DNA of 64,000 bases, taken from the NCBI GenBank assembly GCA_022453515.1, contig JAJNNY010000073.1:62001-126000 (forward strand), read 5' to 3'. This document shows, piece by piece, positions 24,101-35,961 of the stretch; within the stretch, counting starts at the first letter, position 1; every line of letters begins with the position of its first letter. The DNA comes from Astrocystis sublimbata. Its lineage: Eukaryota > Ascomycota > Sordariomycetes > Xylariales > Xylariaceae. Under the pieces are notes generated by a model. It searched no databases. It saw only the letters and a program-made list of their open reading frames with translations, and was not told the origin of the DNA. The position numbers and the translations under genes are program-made.

Positions 24101-24765
24101 TGGGTAGGTAGTCGGGTCCCGTCTGGCCTGTCTGGCTCAATACGACCAGAGGGCTTACGATCACATTTCGTTAACAATATTTGCCAATTAACCGCCAGTA
24201 TCTGCCGCGGTTCGACCAAACGTAAATCCTTCCTCAATCCACTCTAGCCTGGCCAACCACCCACAGCAGTTCCAACCAGGATGCAGCTAGCCCTGCTACT
24301 GGCCAAGTCTTCGAACTGGCCATCACCGTCAGCGATCATCTCGAAATCAAGATGAGCGGACAAGCATGACCCTGCCGAGGCCCTGCATTCTTCGACTCTT
24401 CTCCAGATTCGGGGATGGGGTGCGATTGGAGATTGGGCCCAACCACCGGGTCCTGACCGGGCTTAGCAGGCCCCGTCGACCTGCAGCTTAGATGGGGGTA
24501 ACGTGGTGGAAAACCCCATTCTCTTTGATGTCTGCTTGGCCAAGCTTTGTGGGGGAACTGTGACTCCATAATCCTGTATGACCCTGGTAGTATACATGGC
24601 CGCTCTATCACATCTGTGATAATTGGCCATTGTTCCCCAGTCTCGTGTCGCTTCGACTGATCCGAGGTCGGTTTGCTCAGGTCTCATGGCAGTTTCTCAT
24701 TTTTCAAAAACGTGCGCTTTCGAGAAATCGCCGTGTAAGTGCTCGACACGTTCCGTTCCCAATCA
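21138..24765. other. Gene-poor intergenic region, 3.6 kb
   Basis: No gene is supported on either strand. Frames are under 95 codons, overlapping and without known motifs. It contains several TACCTAGGTA-like motifs (about 23220-23290). The end forms the promoter of the Zn2Cys6 gene. A decayed gene or non-coding transcript cannot be excluded. Confidence 0.5.
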
Positions 24766-27700
24766 ATGACAGCTTTCACCACCACAGAAGCTGTGGACGA
24801 ACACGAGATGGATATTTCGCACCAGGAGAATGTTTCTCGGCGGGCCGGCAATAGGGCACGCAGTAGCAAGCAGCAGGTCCGACACCGAGCTTCAATCGCG
24901 TGCTTCTCATGCAGAGACCGGCGTATACGGTGTGTAGTCCCCAAGGGAGGGTCCGGATGTATACAATGCAAGCGGTCTGGAGCGGAGTGCGTAATAAAAA
25001 ACGACGATGAGCGTCGCAGGTGAGCGAACAACACATGCGAGCACGAACAAGCAGCGCAAAAGTGATGCTAATATTGGGGCAGACCGATCTCCAAGGCCTA
25101 TGTGTCGTCACTCTCCGCCCGCATTGCTTTGTTAGAGAGCATGCTAAAAAAGAACGGCATAGCTGTTCCCCCAGCTATACATCCACCAATGACGAAGCAC
25201 GAAGCACAGTCTACGACGTCTGGGGACGACCACCAAAATTCGGCCATCGAGGCTCGGCCGCCCTCGGAATCAGATGCTAGAACACCCAATTGCCACGTAC
25301 TATCACCACCGTACTCCCAGGATGACTTCGCGATGTATGAGAGCCCAATAGAGGATCTTGCCAACACCGACTCAACACCAGAGGAACCTACTCAGAACGA
25401 CTCATCCCCATTGAAAACCCTGAGTCTCGATGGGAAAGATCATTTACATCAAATGTTAGCCCCCAATGGAGGGCTGTGGCACGACCGACTCTCAGGCGCG
25501 ATACAATTCTTGGGTCCGACGGCCAATTGCCATGTCTATGCCGAATGTCCGAAAACAGATTACTCGAGAGAGTCGCCTGAGCAGACACGTCGAGCCGAAC
25601 GCATCATCGGATCACTCGCGCCAAAAACTCACGATAGCCTGATGCAGAACTTTTGGAACTATCACAACGAAGTTCTACGAGTGGTTGACAAAGCTGCCTT
25701 TGAGGCTGACAGGGGTTGCGAAAATCCCAAATTCTACTCGCCATTTCTGCACGTCATAATCCTCGCTCTAGGCTGGCGTTTTGCCGACAAGGACAATTGT
25801 GATATCGCAAGGCTCAATTTGGGCAATCATGAAAGTACCTTACATCGAGAAGCTAGATATATGCTCGGTGCTGAACTAGACAAGCCGATGCGCATTTCTA
25901 GTGTACAGGCGCTTTTGCTCCTAGGGGATCTTGAGTGTGGGGTCGGTAGGGATAATGCAGGATGGATGTATGCTGGTGAGTGTAGAGCATCCGTATGCGA
26001 GGCACACCTTTACAAGAGGCTAACTCAAGATCTTAGGCATGGCTAGCCATTTGGCGCTAGGCTTGGGATTACATGTCTCATCTGAAAGCTTTGGGCTATC
26101 CGAGAACGAAATCAACATACGGGGAAGAGTTATGAAAGCGACTCTCATATATGATCGGCACTGGGCGCTGTTACTTGGGCGGCCGACGTTCATCAAAAGC
26201 CAGGACGTGGATCCGAACACTTCGCGAACGACCAACAGCAAAACTTGCCCGTCCAAAGCTAGTTCCAGTGTTCCAAAACCTACCCAGACGATAGATGACG
26301 AGATTTACGAACAACTCGCCAGACTCATGAACATAGCTGGGCAACTAGTCGAGAGTCGGTCTAAGACTGGAGCCAACTATGATGCAGCACCGGATGGGTG
26401 TTCACGAAGCGAGAACGAAGAAGTCACAATCGGTTCAATAGGCGAATTGATACTAGACCAAAATCTTCGAGATTGGTACGAACGACTGCCAAGCCATTTG
26501 GCATGGAACTCCGACAATATTAGCACTGCGCCGTGCAGTTACTTTCTCCTTCATGAGCAATACCATTCGGCCTTGACACTCCTCCACCGCTCCCGGGAGT
26601 TGCACTCACCTTCAAGTGACGAAATGATCATAAAGACACCCTCGAGCCCCGAGGATTTGAGCAGTGTCACAGAGGCCTCCGTCGAAGACCAGGGAGCGGC
26701 TTCAGACGAATCGACGTCTCCTGATGCGGTAGAAAGCTCGAAAACAGCACGTAACATTTGCACAGAAGCGGCTATCCAGCTTGCCCAGATATTCTCCCAG
26801 CACAAGACACATTACGACCTCGAGAAGACAAGCTGCATCGGTCTGCAGCCCGCAGGGACGGCCGCGATGGCCTTGATTGCTGCGATCATACATAGCGACG
26901 ACGAACTAGAACGCAAGCGTTATTTAGCTTCATTGGAAACCGTGTCCGACGCCATCCATGTTATGAGCCGTTCGTACCAACCCGCAAGGAGGATGGAAAA
27001 TCTGATCCAGTCACTGCTGTCGCAGCTCCAAGGCAAAACGAACGATTCCCAGAACGGCAGTGGAGACTTCACCATGAAGACCTCTAGTGATGGCGAGACT
27101 GATGCCGAATATCATTTAAAAGCTGCCGATTCCATTACCGTATCGCTAGCACAACAGGAACACTGCGACGACAGGGATCAGAATCTGCAGAACGACGAGC
27201 GCCCCCATTTCACGCCAACTCAAAACATCCCCAGATCTACTCGACCAGCGCCATCCTTCACCATCCCACCTAACCCCCTCCACCACCACCAAAACCACCT
27301 CAACCACCAAGCAAACACCATGTCTAGCCTGATGTCCGGCTACATGGACGTACCCGACACCCCCATGTATCTAGACTCCTTCTACAACCCCGCAATAGGC
27401 GTGGGAAACATGTACAACAGCCGCTATCATTCAGACACCTACCTGCGTGTCGCGCCTTCAGCCAAAGGCTGGGGTCTCCTCGGTCTGCACGTAGCGATTC
27501 CCGCACAACAGTCTACGTCGGGATTCGACTCTCCCATGCCTGATTGGACAGGGGCCCACGCCCACGCGAACTTTGGCACTTCATCTACCCTCTACCGAGC
27601 TGGGCAATCTACACCGCGGAGCTCGAGTTTCGGCTCGGAGACGCATACACATATACCAGCGTTCAAACGCGAGAACACGACCGGCCTTGTCTGGGTCAAC

Positions 27701-27784
27701 AGCGACAGCGGGCTGGGAGTGAACGAGGGCGCAAGACCCGCCGATCCGCCTCGTAACCACGAATTGGATTACTTGACATTGTGA
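24766..27784 (+). CDS. Zn2Cys6 transcription factor
   Basis: Three exons: 24766-25019, 25083-25975 and 26037-27784 (964 residues). The introns are 63 and 61 bases, each with a CTAAT/CTAAC branch site. Residues 46-75 form a Zn2Cys6 binuclear cluster (Cys 46, 49, 56, 65, 68, 75; spacing 2-6-8-2-6). The linker RRRPISKAY leads into a short leucine-rich coiled coil (LSARIALLESMLKKNG), usual for dimerising regulators. The middle is the fungal regulatory domain, with the characteristic GWMYAGMASHLALGLGLH block across the second splice junction and the VMKATLIYDRHWALLLGRP block. The C-terminus has a His-rich/Asn-rich activating-type region. It binds CGG-type DNA repeats by family knowledge; the target is not shown. 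It lies 345 bases tail to tail with the arylsulfatase gene and is the only regulator in the proposed sulfatase/GH3 cluster. The start is the first ATG consistent with the exon. Confidence 0.9.
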
Positions 27785-28129
27785 CACTAGTGTTATTTCG
27801 TTGTCGGATTTCCATTTTATAAGCAGGCGTATGTATATATGAGCGGCCAGGGAAAAGATTGGTTGACGCATACCCTTTCATCTCGATGTTGAATTTTTTT
27901 TAGTTCAATTCATTGTATGTATATCAGCACAGAGCGTTTTTAGCTAGCATCAATCAACGTGAGACGAGTTACGAGTCATTGCTTCATGTATCTAACCTTT
28001 TCGAATCGCAGAAGTATCCTTCTTTTGATTTTCCATTGGCGATTGTTTAAGAACTGAGTCAAATCCATCTAGGCTCTAATTAGCTTCACGGATTGGAAAG
28101 TCTCGTCTACTGCCCAGTGTCATAAGTCC
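27785..28129. other. Convergent intergenic region
   Basis: Short 3' flanks of the Zn2Cys6 and arylsulfatase genes. It is A/T-rich with T-runs near 27895; no gene is seen. Confidence 0.6.
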
Positions 28130-30403
28130 CTAGCCAATCCATTGCAACCACTCCGGGCCGTCCTGAATCCCAACATCCCTTCCGCGCAAATCCATAGTAT
28201 CTGGTCCGTTTATCTCATCGTCACTCAGAACATGTTGGGTCTGAAGTATCTCGGCCAACGTAGTGTGTCGCTGCGCCCACGATCCGTACTCAGCCCCGCT
28301 ATCAAGGTATCGTGTGCCTCCCTCGCCTTGTGATTCGTAGTTGTCCGTAGGCCCGCGGTAGTTTTGACCTAGATTTCCCGTCTGTGACAAGGGCGGATAA
28401 TACGGACCCTCGTTATCAATGTCCTGGATCTGCAGACACTCTTTGAAAGCAACTTTGGGGAAAGAGGCAAAATGCTCGTCGTACTTTGGGTCCATAGCCT
28501 GAGATAGCGAGATGATCTCATGCTTTTGGGTACCGGGCTGGAGCCATTGCCATGGCTGGCGACATGTATTCGTCTCGCAAGACTTGGTGACGAGCAAGAT
28601 GGCGTTCAGGCGGTTGATCAGCTGTTTTGTCTCTGCCGTCATGTTGACTGCCAGATTATGCAGCTCGTACGGGTCAGACGCAGTGTTGTAGAGCTCGACA
28701 TCGCCCGTGCACCAGAATGAGTATAGCCAGGCTTGATCGTCAGCGACGATGCGCAGCGTTTTATAGCTATTCGTCTTGAACGGGACGCCGAGTTCCGCCG
28801 CATTGGGTGCTTCCACAATACACAGGCCCCAGAATTCGATGTTGATAATCTCCTTAGTGTTGCCCTGACCAGCCTGTACACCAGTGGATTCAGAAGGATG
28901 ATGCCATTGTTTAAGAAGACTAGATCCGTCGAGCTGAGGCGGCCACTGGTCCTTTGGCACCCCGGCAATGTCGAGAAACGTCGGCACCAAGTCCACGTGG
29001 GCGCCGGGGATCTTCGATTTCACACCGTGTGGGATCCCAGGCCCGCGGACACTGAATGGCAAGTTGGTGTCTTCGGCATAGAAGGTCGCTTTGCCTGCCG
29101 GTATGCGGTGTGTCCCGACCTTATACCCGTTGTCTGTTGTGTAAATGAAATACGTGTTGTCCATGACGCCTTTCTTCTCCAACAAAGCAATGACGTCCTC
29201 CATGATCTCATCGACTCCCTGCAGGGCCCGAATGCGTTGACGGTATGAATGGTCAGCAAATGATTTAACTGATTCGTTCATCAAGGGCAGAGACGCAAGC
29301 CAGCTGCCTTTTTGCTTTTGGATCTCGTCGGAAGGATTCCAGTTGGGATTGCGTGGCGCTTGCACTTCTGGAAAGTCGTCTTTGTGCCTGCTGAGGGGTA
29401 TACTCTGATGCAATGCATTCTGGACATGTGGAGAGAATGGCGCAATGAAAAGCAAGAAAGGGTCGTCCTGCGATGTGAGCTTTTCGACGCGATCGAGACT
29501 AAATCTTTAGTCAGCGAAGGGTGTTCTTGTGTGCGTATGCTGGAAGTTGACTTCGACTCACGCCATGGCCCGGATCACATCGGACTGATGGTAACCTTCA
29601 TACCAGATCGGCCGCTCACCGTTGGTTGAGAAGACAGGGGTATTATACACGTTTGTATAGGGGTCAATCTGGTGTTAGCACATGATTTAATTAGTTGAAT
29701 CCTTGGCGTATGTCTCATCACGACTAAATATTTGACCTACAAGTGCCGCGACATGGTCCCAATGCTTTGGTGTTTTGAACTTTTGAAACCGGCTGGAGTC
29801 AGTGATTGCTAATGAAATGGGGATTCGCAGGTGTCTCAGGAGCATAGATATTTGTTAGGGTGAACTATGACCCAGGGGCTTGCGAGAAGGGGGAATAAGT
29901 GACTCTAAGGAATACGTACGTAATTCTTTTGGCTATATCCGTTCAGAAACTTTCCTATATCTATTATGGCATAAGTCAATATCGCCTTTCGTAACCCAGA
30001 GTCAACAATTTTGTTACCTACACTCCGTGCGATAGCCTGACTTCTTCATCCACAAGGGCAGATAATCTTGATCTTGCTTGCTGATCACGAACTTGTCGTA
30101 GTTGCCCCCAGGAGCATTCACGTGTGTCACATTCGTATTGTGGACAAACTGACCGCGCATGAACGACACACGGCTTGGGCAGCAATTCGCTGTTGTCGCA
30201 TAATGGTTGACGAACTCAACACCTTTCGCGTTGACATCTCGTTGGAGCACATTTTGATAAGTCGTGGAGCCAAGGCGGTAGTCCTGGTCGTCGGACATCA
30301 ATATAACGATGTTAGGCCTTTTGGGCGATGAACAAGCTGCGCAAGCAGTACTAGCCATTGCCAGTATCGCCGTGAGCAACATCGACATTCGAGCCATGGT
30401 CAT
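28130..30403 (-). CDS. Secreted arylsulfatase-type sulfatase
   Basis: Five exons on the bottom strand: 30022-30403, 29920-29960, 29741-29779, 29562-29668 and 28130-29498 (645 residues, all phases consistent). The second intron (29780-29919, 140 bases) is the least certain because other acceptors exist. An N-terminal signal peptide (ILAMASTACA) is followed by the metal-binding block NIVILMSDDQ and the sulfatase signature with Cys74-Cys75-Pro-Ser-Arg, where Cys74 is the residue converted to formylglycine. Further blocks fit the fungal family: YRTEYIGKFLNGYS, DPYTNVYNTPVFS, YTTDNGYKVGTHR and DLVPTFLDIAG. It hydrolyses sulfate esters outside the cell; the closest general pattern is the N-acetylglucosamine-6-sulfatase/arylsulfatase group. 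The substrate is unknown. It is divergently transcribed from the GH3 gene across 1.2 kb. Confidence 0.9.
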
Positions 30404-31602
30404 ATTCTTTCAGAATTGCACTTCAGATTGAGATACCCAAGTGTAGCAAGACACCTTAGATCACAATGGACCTGCGAATAGCTGAGTATATAAATTGAGC
30501 TCGGCAAGGTTGCCAAGGAACGGCCGAACCAAATTGATTGCGAAACGGTCCGAAAGCACTCAGAAGCTCGAGGCTTATTGCAGCTTTGATTAAAAGCGAA
30601 GGTCATAGAAAAAACCCAACAACGCGATGTCTACCATCTCCACACCTCAGACCTGCGTCTCCATATCGCACATGTGGAGCGAACGGGTATTAAGACCCAG
30701 ACTTTTAGGGTTCATCTCAAAGACCCAATTGAAAAAATTCGAGTCTGCCAAAGTCATGATCGAGCTTGACCCAGCATCACGACATACAGATCATGAAGTG
30801 GCAGCGTACATACGCATAGCTCTGAGTTGGGGAATTGGTAACATTCGATATTCGGTTGGGGCGCTATAATCGGACTAGGCCTCCTGGCGACGATTCGGTA
30901 GTCGGTCGGCATGCTATATCATTCGTCGTGCAGGATGATGACATCGCACACTAACCTTGCATCTTCTCCCTAGGAGGCCGAAAACTCCACTTTGGCGAGA
31001 ACAGCACTCCCAGGGACAAGGCAGTGTTGAAAAAAAAAAAAGGAAGCCAGTTACCGTTAATCTTTAACCAGCAATCCCTGCACCATAGTGAGAAATCTAT
31101 ATGATAGTCGCCTTGCAAATAGAGTACCGCCTACGTTTCTTTTCTATCGAATGACTGTTTCTTATTCAATTATAGCCAAGCCGTAAAAGTCACGAACGGA
31201 CGAATGAATTTCTCATTAATTTTTCACATCACGTGTGGGTAGCACCTAGCTTAATATCTTTGGCGGAGACTAATAAGAACCACAAACAAGAGGATCTTGG
31301 TTCGATTATGCTGCTAACCCCAAGGTGCGGAGAGACTTGGAGGAATGTGGAATATCACGAGTTGCGGGATTTGCATTGGCCTTCATTTCAGAAATATTTA
31401 AATGCTTATTTAATCCTTTTGGGGCGGTCCGATGGTTGGCCGATGGCTATAAGTCCGACTGATATATATCTTGTCTACCGAGGTACAATCTTGTACATCT
31501 GGACGATAGAAGAATAATGGAATTATGTATATATAATAGCACCAACATAGCTCGAAGTTATTTCTTCAAGCTGCGTCGTTACTCTCAGGTCCAACTGGCA
31601 TC
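30404..31602. promoter_or_regulatory. Divergent promoter between sulfatase and GH3 genes
   Basis: A 1.2 kb gene-free interval between two divergent secreted-hydrolase genes. TATATATAA at 31528-31536 is about 67 bases before the GH3 ATG, a well-placed TATA box. TATATA at 30487-30492 lies about 85 bases before the sulfatase ATG. A 13-base A-run occurs near 31028. Shared control of both genes is possible but not shown. Confidence 0.55.
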
Positions 31603-34125
31603 ATGGTGCAACTGCGACTGGTGGCCGCAACCCTCTTGGCCGGCACGGCATTCAGCTCATCCCGGGCCGGCAATGAAGTAATCTACAAGAACCCCATGTA
31701 CACACCCGTCCAGCGAGCCGATGATCTCTTAGAGCGGATGACATGGACTGAGAAGATAGGACAACTGGGAGGGGCAAGGAGGCTGTTCGAGAGAAGGGAC
31801 AACAAGCTGGTTTTCAATCAGACTAAATTGGACGGCATTCTGAAAGATCAAAATGGCAATTTAGGTAAGAAGGCAAAGAGTCCATACCAGGTTTTTCTAC
31901 CGGCTTTACTATCAAAGCTGGCCAGTCAGCATATCATTGACTGAATGTGATCATCTAGGCTTCGGAGACAACGCCAATTATGCCTGGGAGGTGCTGCCTC
32001 TCACGAACAAAGTTCGAGAAGCCCAGATCAGCAACACTCGCTTGGGTATTCCGTTCATCACCGTCACAGATACAGCGAGCAGTATCTTCGTCTCCGGTGG
32101 CACGCTGTTCCCCGGTACATGCTCAATGGGCGCGACCTGGAACATCCCTCTATATCATGAAGTCGTTGCCGCAATCCGAGACGAGGCCCTTGCCCTCGGT
32201 GTCAAATGGGTACTTTCACCTGAAGTTGACTTGGCGCGAGACCCGAGAAACGGGCGTAACGGTGAGATGTAAGATAATACTCACTCAACCACAACGTCAC
32301 GCTAGGACGGGAGACTAACGGTGTGCTTGTCAGGTACGGTGAAGACCCATATCACGTCGGTGAATTCGCCTCAGAATACATCCGAACAAACCAAGAGAAG
32401 GATGACAAAGGCTACGTCAAAGTAGCGACAACAATCAAGCACTTTCTGTACGGCCAGAGCAGCGGCGGGATCAACACGGCGAGCATCGAGGCCGGCATCA
32501 ACCACATCTTCAACACTCTGGCGGCGCCCTATCTCAAAGCCTTCAAAGAGGCAGACCCTCTCTCCCTGATGACTTCATACGCTACAGTTGACCAAGTCCC
32601 GCTGTCTGCAAACGAGTTCTTGGTACGCGATGTCCTCAGGGGCATGATGGGCTTCAAGGGCTTAATCATGTCTGATGCGTTTGCCATTCCCCATCTCTAC
32701 ACACAGTCCAAAGTAGCCGACTCCTACGCCGATGCCGGGCTCAAGGCCCTCCGCGCAGGCCTCGAGCACGAGCTCAACCCAAGCACTGCGGCCGAGGGCA
32801 ACCCCGCCGTATTCCCTCTCCTTATCAACTCGGTAAACGACACAGAAATTGCCCAAATGATCGACGACGCCGTCAGATCTATACTATTGATCAAGTTCAA
32901 AACGGGCACGTTTGACCTGCCACTACCATCTGTCTCGGCGCTCAACCAAACCCTCCGGTCCCAGCGCCACCTCGAGATCAGCCGCAATGCATCAAATGAA
33001 GCCATGGTTCTCATGAAGAACGACGGCATTCTCCCCTTATCACAAAGCGCCACACCAAAGATTGCTGTCCTGGGCCCATACGCAGACGTCGTGAACAGCG
33101 GCTCCTACTCCGCCAACAACGCCTCGCTGCACACCTACGGCAAATCAATTGCCCGAAGCCTCCAAGCCAAGCTCGGCTCAGACAACGTCCAGTTCGTCCC
33201 CGGAGTTGACGCGTTCAGCTTTTCAGACAACGCGTCCGGGATCCCCGCCGCCGTCTCCGCCGCTAAAGCAGCCGGGCTCGCCGTAGTCGTCCTCGGCTCC
33301 GGCTGGGGCTCGTACGACCAGACGCTCGAGTCCCGGTACAAGACGGACGGCGAAGGCTTCAGCCACGCCGACATTGGCTTCCCGGGGTCGCAGCAAGCGC
33401 TGCTCGACGCCGTTCTCGACGCCGGGGTGCCGACCGTGCTAGTGCTGAGCGGGTCGCAGCAGTTTCTCTTGAACAACTCCACCATGCGCTCTCAGGCGAT
33501 CCTCAACTCGCTGTTCCAGGGCGAATTCGCAGGCGACGCGGTAGCCGATATCCTCTTCGGCGAAGTCAACCCAAGCGGCAAGCTCACCATGACCTTTCCC
33601 CAAGCCCAAGGGGCGTTCCCTATCAACTACGACTACTTCTCCTCCGACGCCCAAGGCGGCTTCCCGGGCTCCCATCTAGCAGACTGGTCGTGGCCGTTGC
33701 TGACACGGTACGCGCCCATGCGCTTCGGGTTTGGGCTGAGCTACACGACCTTTGCGTTCTCGTCGCAGACTCTGAAAGTGAGCGATAACGCGAAGGTATC
33801 CAAGTGTGCCTCTGACAACAGCACCGTGTCCATGACCGTCACGCTGAAGAACACGGGCGATAGGGCCGGCAAGGAAGTCGTGCAGCTGTACTATCGCCCT
33901 GCCTTCTCGCAGGTCGTGGAGTTCCCCGTCATGAAGTTGATTCGGTTTATCAAGGTCGAGCTTGCTGCGGGCGAGTCCCGGGATGTTACTTTAACGGTAC
34001 CTATCAGTGAGCTGGGATACTACGTCAATGCCAAATGGCGTGTCGACGCTGGTTTGTATCAGTTTTGGGTCGGGAGTAGCTCGCGCACGGAGGACTTGGT
34101 ACAGAGGAATGTTACCTTGATCTAG
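31603..34125 (+). CDS. Secreted glycoside hydrolase family 3
   Basis: Three exons: 31603-31864, 31959-32268 and 32334-34125 (787 residues). The introns are 94 and 65 bases. A signal peptide (residues 1-22, ending SSSRA) precedes the GH3 N-terminal barrel: RADDLLERMTWTEKIGQL, SPEVDLARDPRNGRNGEMYG, and the nucleophile block GFKGLIMSDA with Asp305 as the expected catalytic nucleophile. The alpha/beta sandwich follows (ISRNASNEAMVLMKNDGILP, VLVLSGSQQFL), then the C-terminal Fn3-like domain (GKEVVQLYYRP). Members cleave beta-glucosidic, xylosidic or N-acetylglucosaminidic bonds from chain ends; which one cannot be read from the sequence. Many N-glycosylation sequons support secretion. It is divergent from the sulfatase gene, which suggests a shared substrate (inference). 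Confidence 0.93.
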
Positions 34126-34493
34126 ATTCAATCCAGGAGACGACAGTCACTACACTCCATGCACATATAAGGCGTGATTGAGGCATCGATGCTCCCCAGT
34201 TGCAGGATATGGCTGGTGTAGGACAATGAACGGAGCACCGTGAGTCACAAGAACTGGCATGTGGTGGAAGCATTCAATTCAAAAGTTCCATGCAATAGGC
34301 GCCATCAATGTGAATACAACTATCTGGCTAGTTTCTCAACGCTGTTATTCGAAGTAGGGTGTAGTGCATATTCAATCCTCTGTGACCAACGTAGAAAAAG
34401 AGAGGGCGACCACGAAATCCACCCAACATACGGCGCTGCGGTTCTAATACTTCCCAAGAAATACTAAGCTGTCCACCCCTCGCTTCGTGTCTC
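34126..34493. other. Intergenic 3' flanks
   Basis: Convergent region between the GH3 gene and the repeat-built gene; nothing is recognised. Confidence 0.5.
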
Positions 34494-35366
34494 TCAATTC
34501 TTCAATGAAACGGTCAATATGGTTTCATCCTCACCAAGCACTGCCACCTTCTTTGTCGATATAGCAGAGTAGGGCATTTCGAACTTCCACCCTTCCAAAT
34601 TGATGTGAAAAACCTTTCTCTCTTGAACCACCGGACTCACTTGAACCACCGAACTCTCTTGAGCCACCGAACTCTCTTGAGCCACCGGACTCTCTTGAAC
34701 CACCGGACTCTCTTGAACCACTGAACTCTCTAGCTGGCTCATTTTGGGCGCCTTTTGCTGCTTGTTTATGTCGGCCAACCGCTCCGCCAACCGCTCCGCG
34801 GCGCTCACATCAGAACGCTTCCGTTCAGTCTCCAGTTGCTCTCGATACTCTTTCAGCGCCTCCCGGTATTTTATGAGGTTTGCGCGAATTAAATCCGTCT
34901 CTTCGAGATATTTCCCGATACCCTTCACTAACTCTAGAGCCTCGAGCTTGTACTGCTTGAATTCATCTGCACGAGGATCGAGTTCGGAACTGAGGCTCTT
35001 CTGTTCTTCCTCACGAGGATCGTGTTCGGAACTGAGGCCCTTCTGCTTTTCCTCACGAGGTTCGACCCTGGCGTCTTCGGCCGCTGGTGGCATATCCATT
35101 GACATTGACATTGACATTGTGCGTGTGGACGAGGACTCGCTCGGCCATGATGCCTCTGTTTCGGAAGAACCGCCAGACATGCTGGGCTCGGAGGGATGAG
35201 ATTGACGGTAGGCGAATATATCTGCCGAACAGGTTGGAACTCGCCACGTAAATTGAACCCCACGTTTGCTCATGGAGGCAGCCGCAGGAGGGCGACCGTA
35301 AGTCTTGTGATTGAATGCTGGCAGTGTAGCTTGAGAGATGATTGCTTCTGATTGATGCTCGACCAT
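34494..35366 (-). CDS. Repeat-built lineage-specific protein
   Basis: Single open frame of 290 residues on the bottom strand; I do not recognise it. It is built from three nested tandem repeats: an MS hexanucleotide run (MSMSMSMDM, residues about 84-92), two 14-residue units (EPREEKQKGLSSEH then DPREEEQKSLSSEL, residues about 102-129), and six 6-residue units of the type ESPVVQ (residues about 213-248). Between them a Lys/Glu/Leu-rich segment (residues about 135-205, for example YREALKEYREQLETERKR) is a likely coiled coil. The last 40 residues (KVFHINLEGWKFEMPYSAIS) are ordered-looking and might be a small conserved domain. There is no signal peptide. The start ATG at 35366 is the first in frame. 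Coding status rests on the intact frame through all repeats, every unit being a multiple of three. Confidence 0.6.
   Translation of the reverse strand: MVEHQSEAIISQATLPAFNHKTYGRPPAAASMSKRGVQFTWRVPTCSADIFAYRQSHPSEPSMSGGSSETEASWPSESSSTRTMSMSMSMDMPPAAEDARVEPREEKQKGLSSEHDPREEEQKSLSSELDPRADEFKQYKLEALELVKGIGKYLEETDLIRANLIKYREALKEYREQLETERKRSDVSAAERLAERLADINKQQKAPKMSQLESSVVQESPVVQESPVAQESSVAQESSVVQVSPVVQERKVFHINLEGWKFEMPYSAISTKKVAVLGEDETILTVSLKN
34621..34728. repeat. 18-bp coding minisatellite, six units
   Basis: Six 18-base units of the form TCTTGAACCACCGGACTC (top strand), with one to three differences each. They encode ESPVVQ-type hexapeptides on the bottom strand. Confidence 0.9.
34971..35054. 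repeat. 42-bp coding tandem duplication
   Basis: Two adjacent 42-base copies starting ACGAGGATCG, at 34971-35012 and 35013-35054, with the start of a third copy (ACGAGGTTCG) after them. They encode two 14-residue Glu/Lys-rich units. Confidence 0.88.
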
Positions 35367-35499
35367 ATATATTGATCTTGTGCCGGTGGTAGTAGGGATA
35401 CGTGATAAAGATGGGAGATGTGATGGTTGGAGATGGGATCAAGATGGGAGATGTGCTGAAGGTCGGGTGGGAGATGGGATATAAATAGTAGAGATGAGC

Positions 35500-35530
35500 C
35501 TGAGTACCTAGGTACCTAGGTAGGAGACGC
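35500..35530. repeat. Tandem palindrome TACCTAGGTA
   Basis: Two overlapping TACCTAGGTA palindromes followed by GG, densest example of an intergenic motif seen many times in this window; a further one lies at about 35668-35680. Confidence 0.8.
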
Positions 35531-35961
35531 AGCTGTTGGAAAGGAAGGCACGGGCATGCAATCGGGGCCTTCCACTCCAGTAGGTGTGCAAAGAACTGCC
35601 CTCGCTAGGTAGAGGAAGGAGCGTTGTCTAGAAGGAAGGCACAGTGCAGTCTAGATTCTACATGTACCTACCTAGGTAGTATCCGTCTGTACCCAGTACC
35701 TACTAAGGAGGTATGGACCTTCCTGCTCTATGAACTTATGATGGAGGCATCTCCCAAAGTTGAAGGAGCGCTGGCCCGAATCTTCTGTGATACCTACTTA
35801 CTTCTCTCGACTTCGAGACTACCTGAATAGGTCACAGCCTTCAAGTTGCTGCTTCACCGAAAGCATCCATCACACCTGACCATTTCTCTGCCCCTTCCCT
35901 ATATCGTTTACAGTCCCTACCTGTTCATTCTCCCTCGTCTTCCCTACATTGGAAGACAAAG

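Noticed and set aside
31298..31320. GGTTCGATTAT resembling a tRNA B-box
   Set aside because: Flanks do not form a T-stem, and no matching A-box arm or acceptor stem was found.
34621..34728. Regular repeats that might be taken for a CRISPR array
   Set aside because: Units are 18 bases, contiguous, without spacers, and encode a hexapeptide in frame; the genome is eukaryotic.
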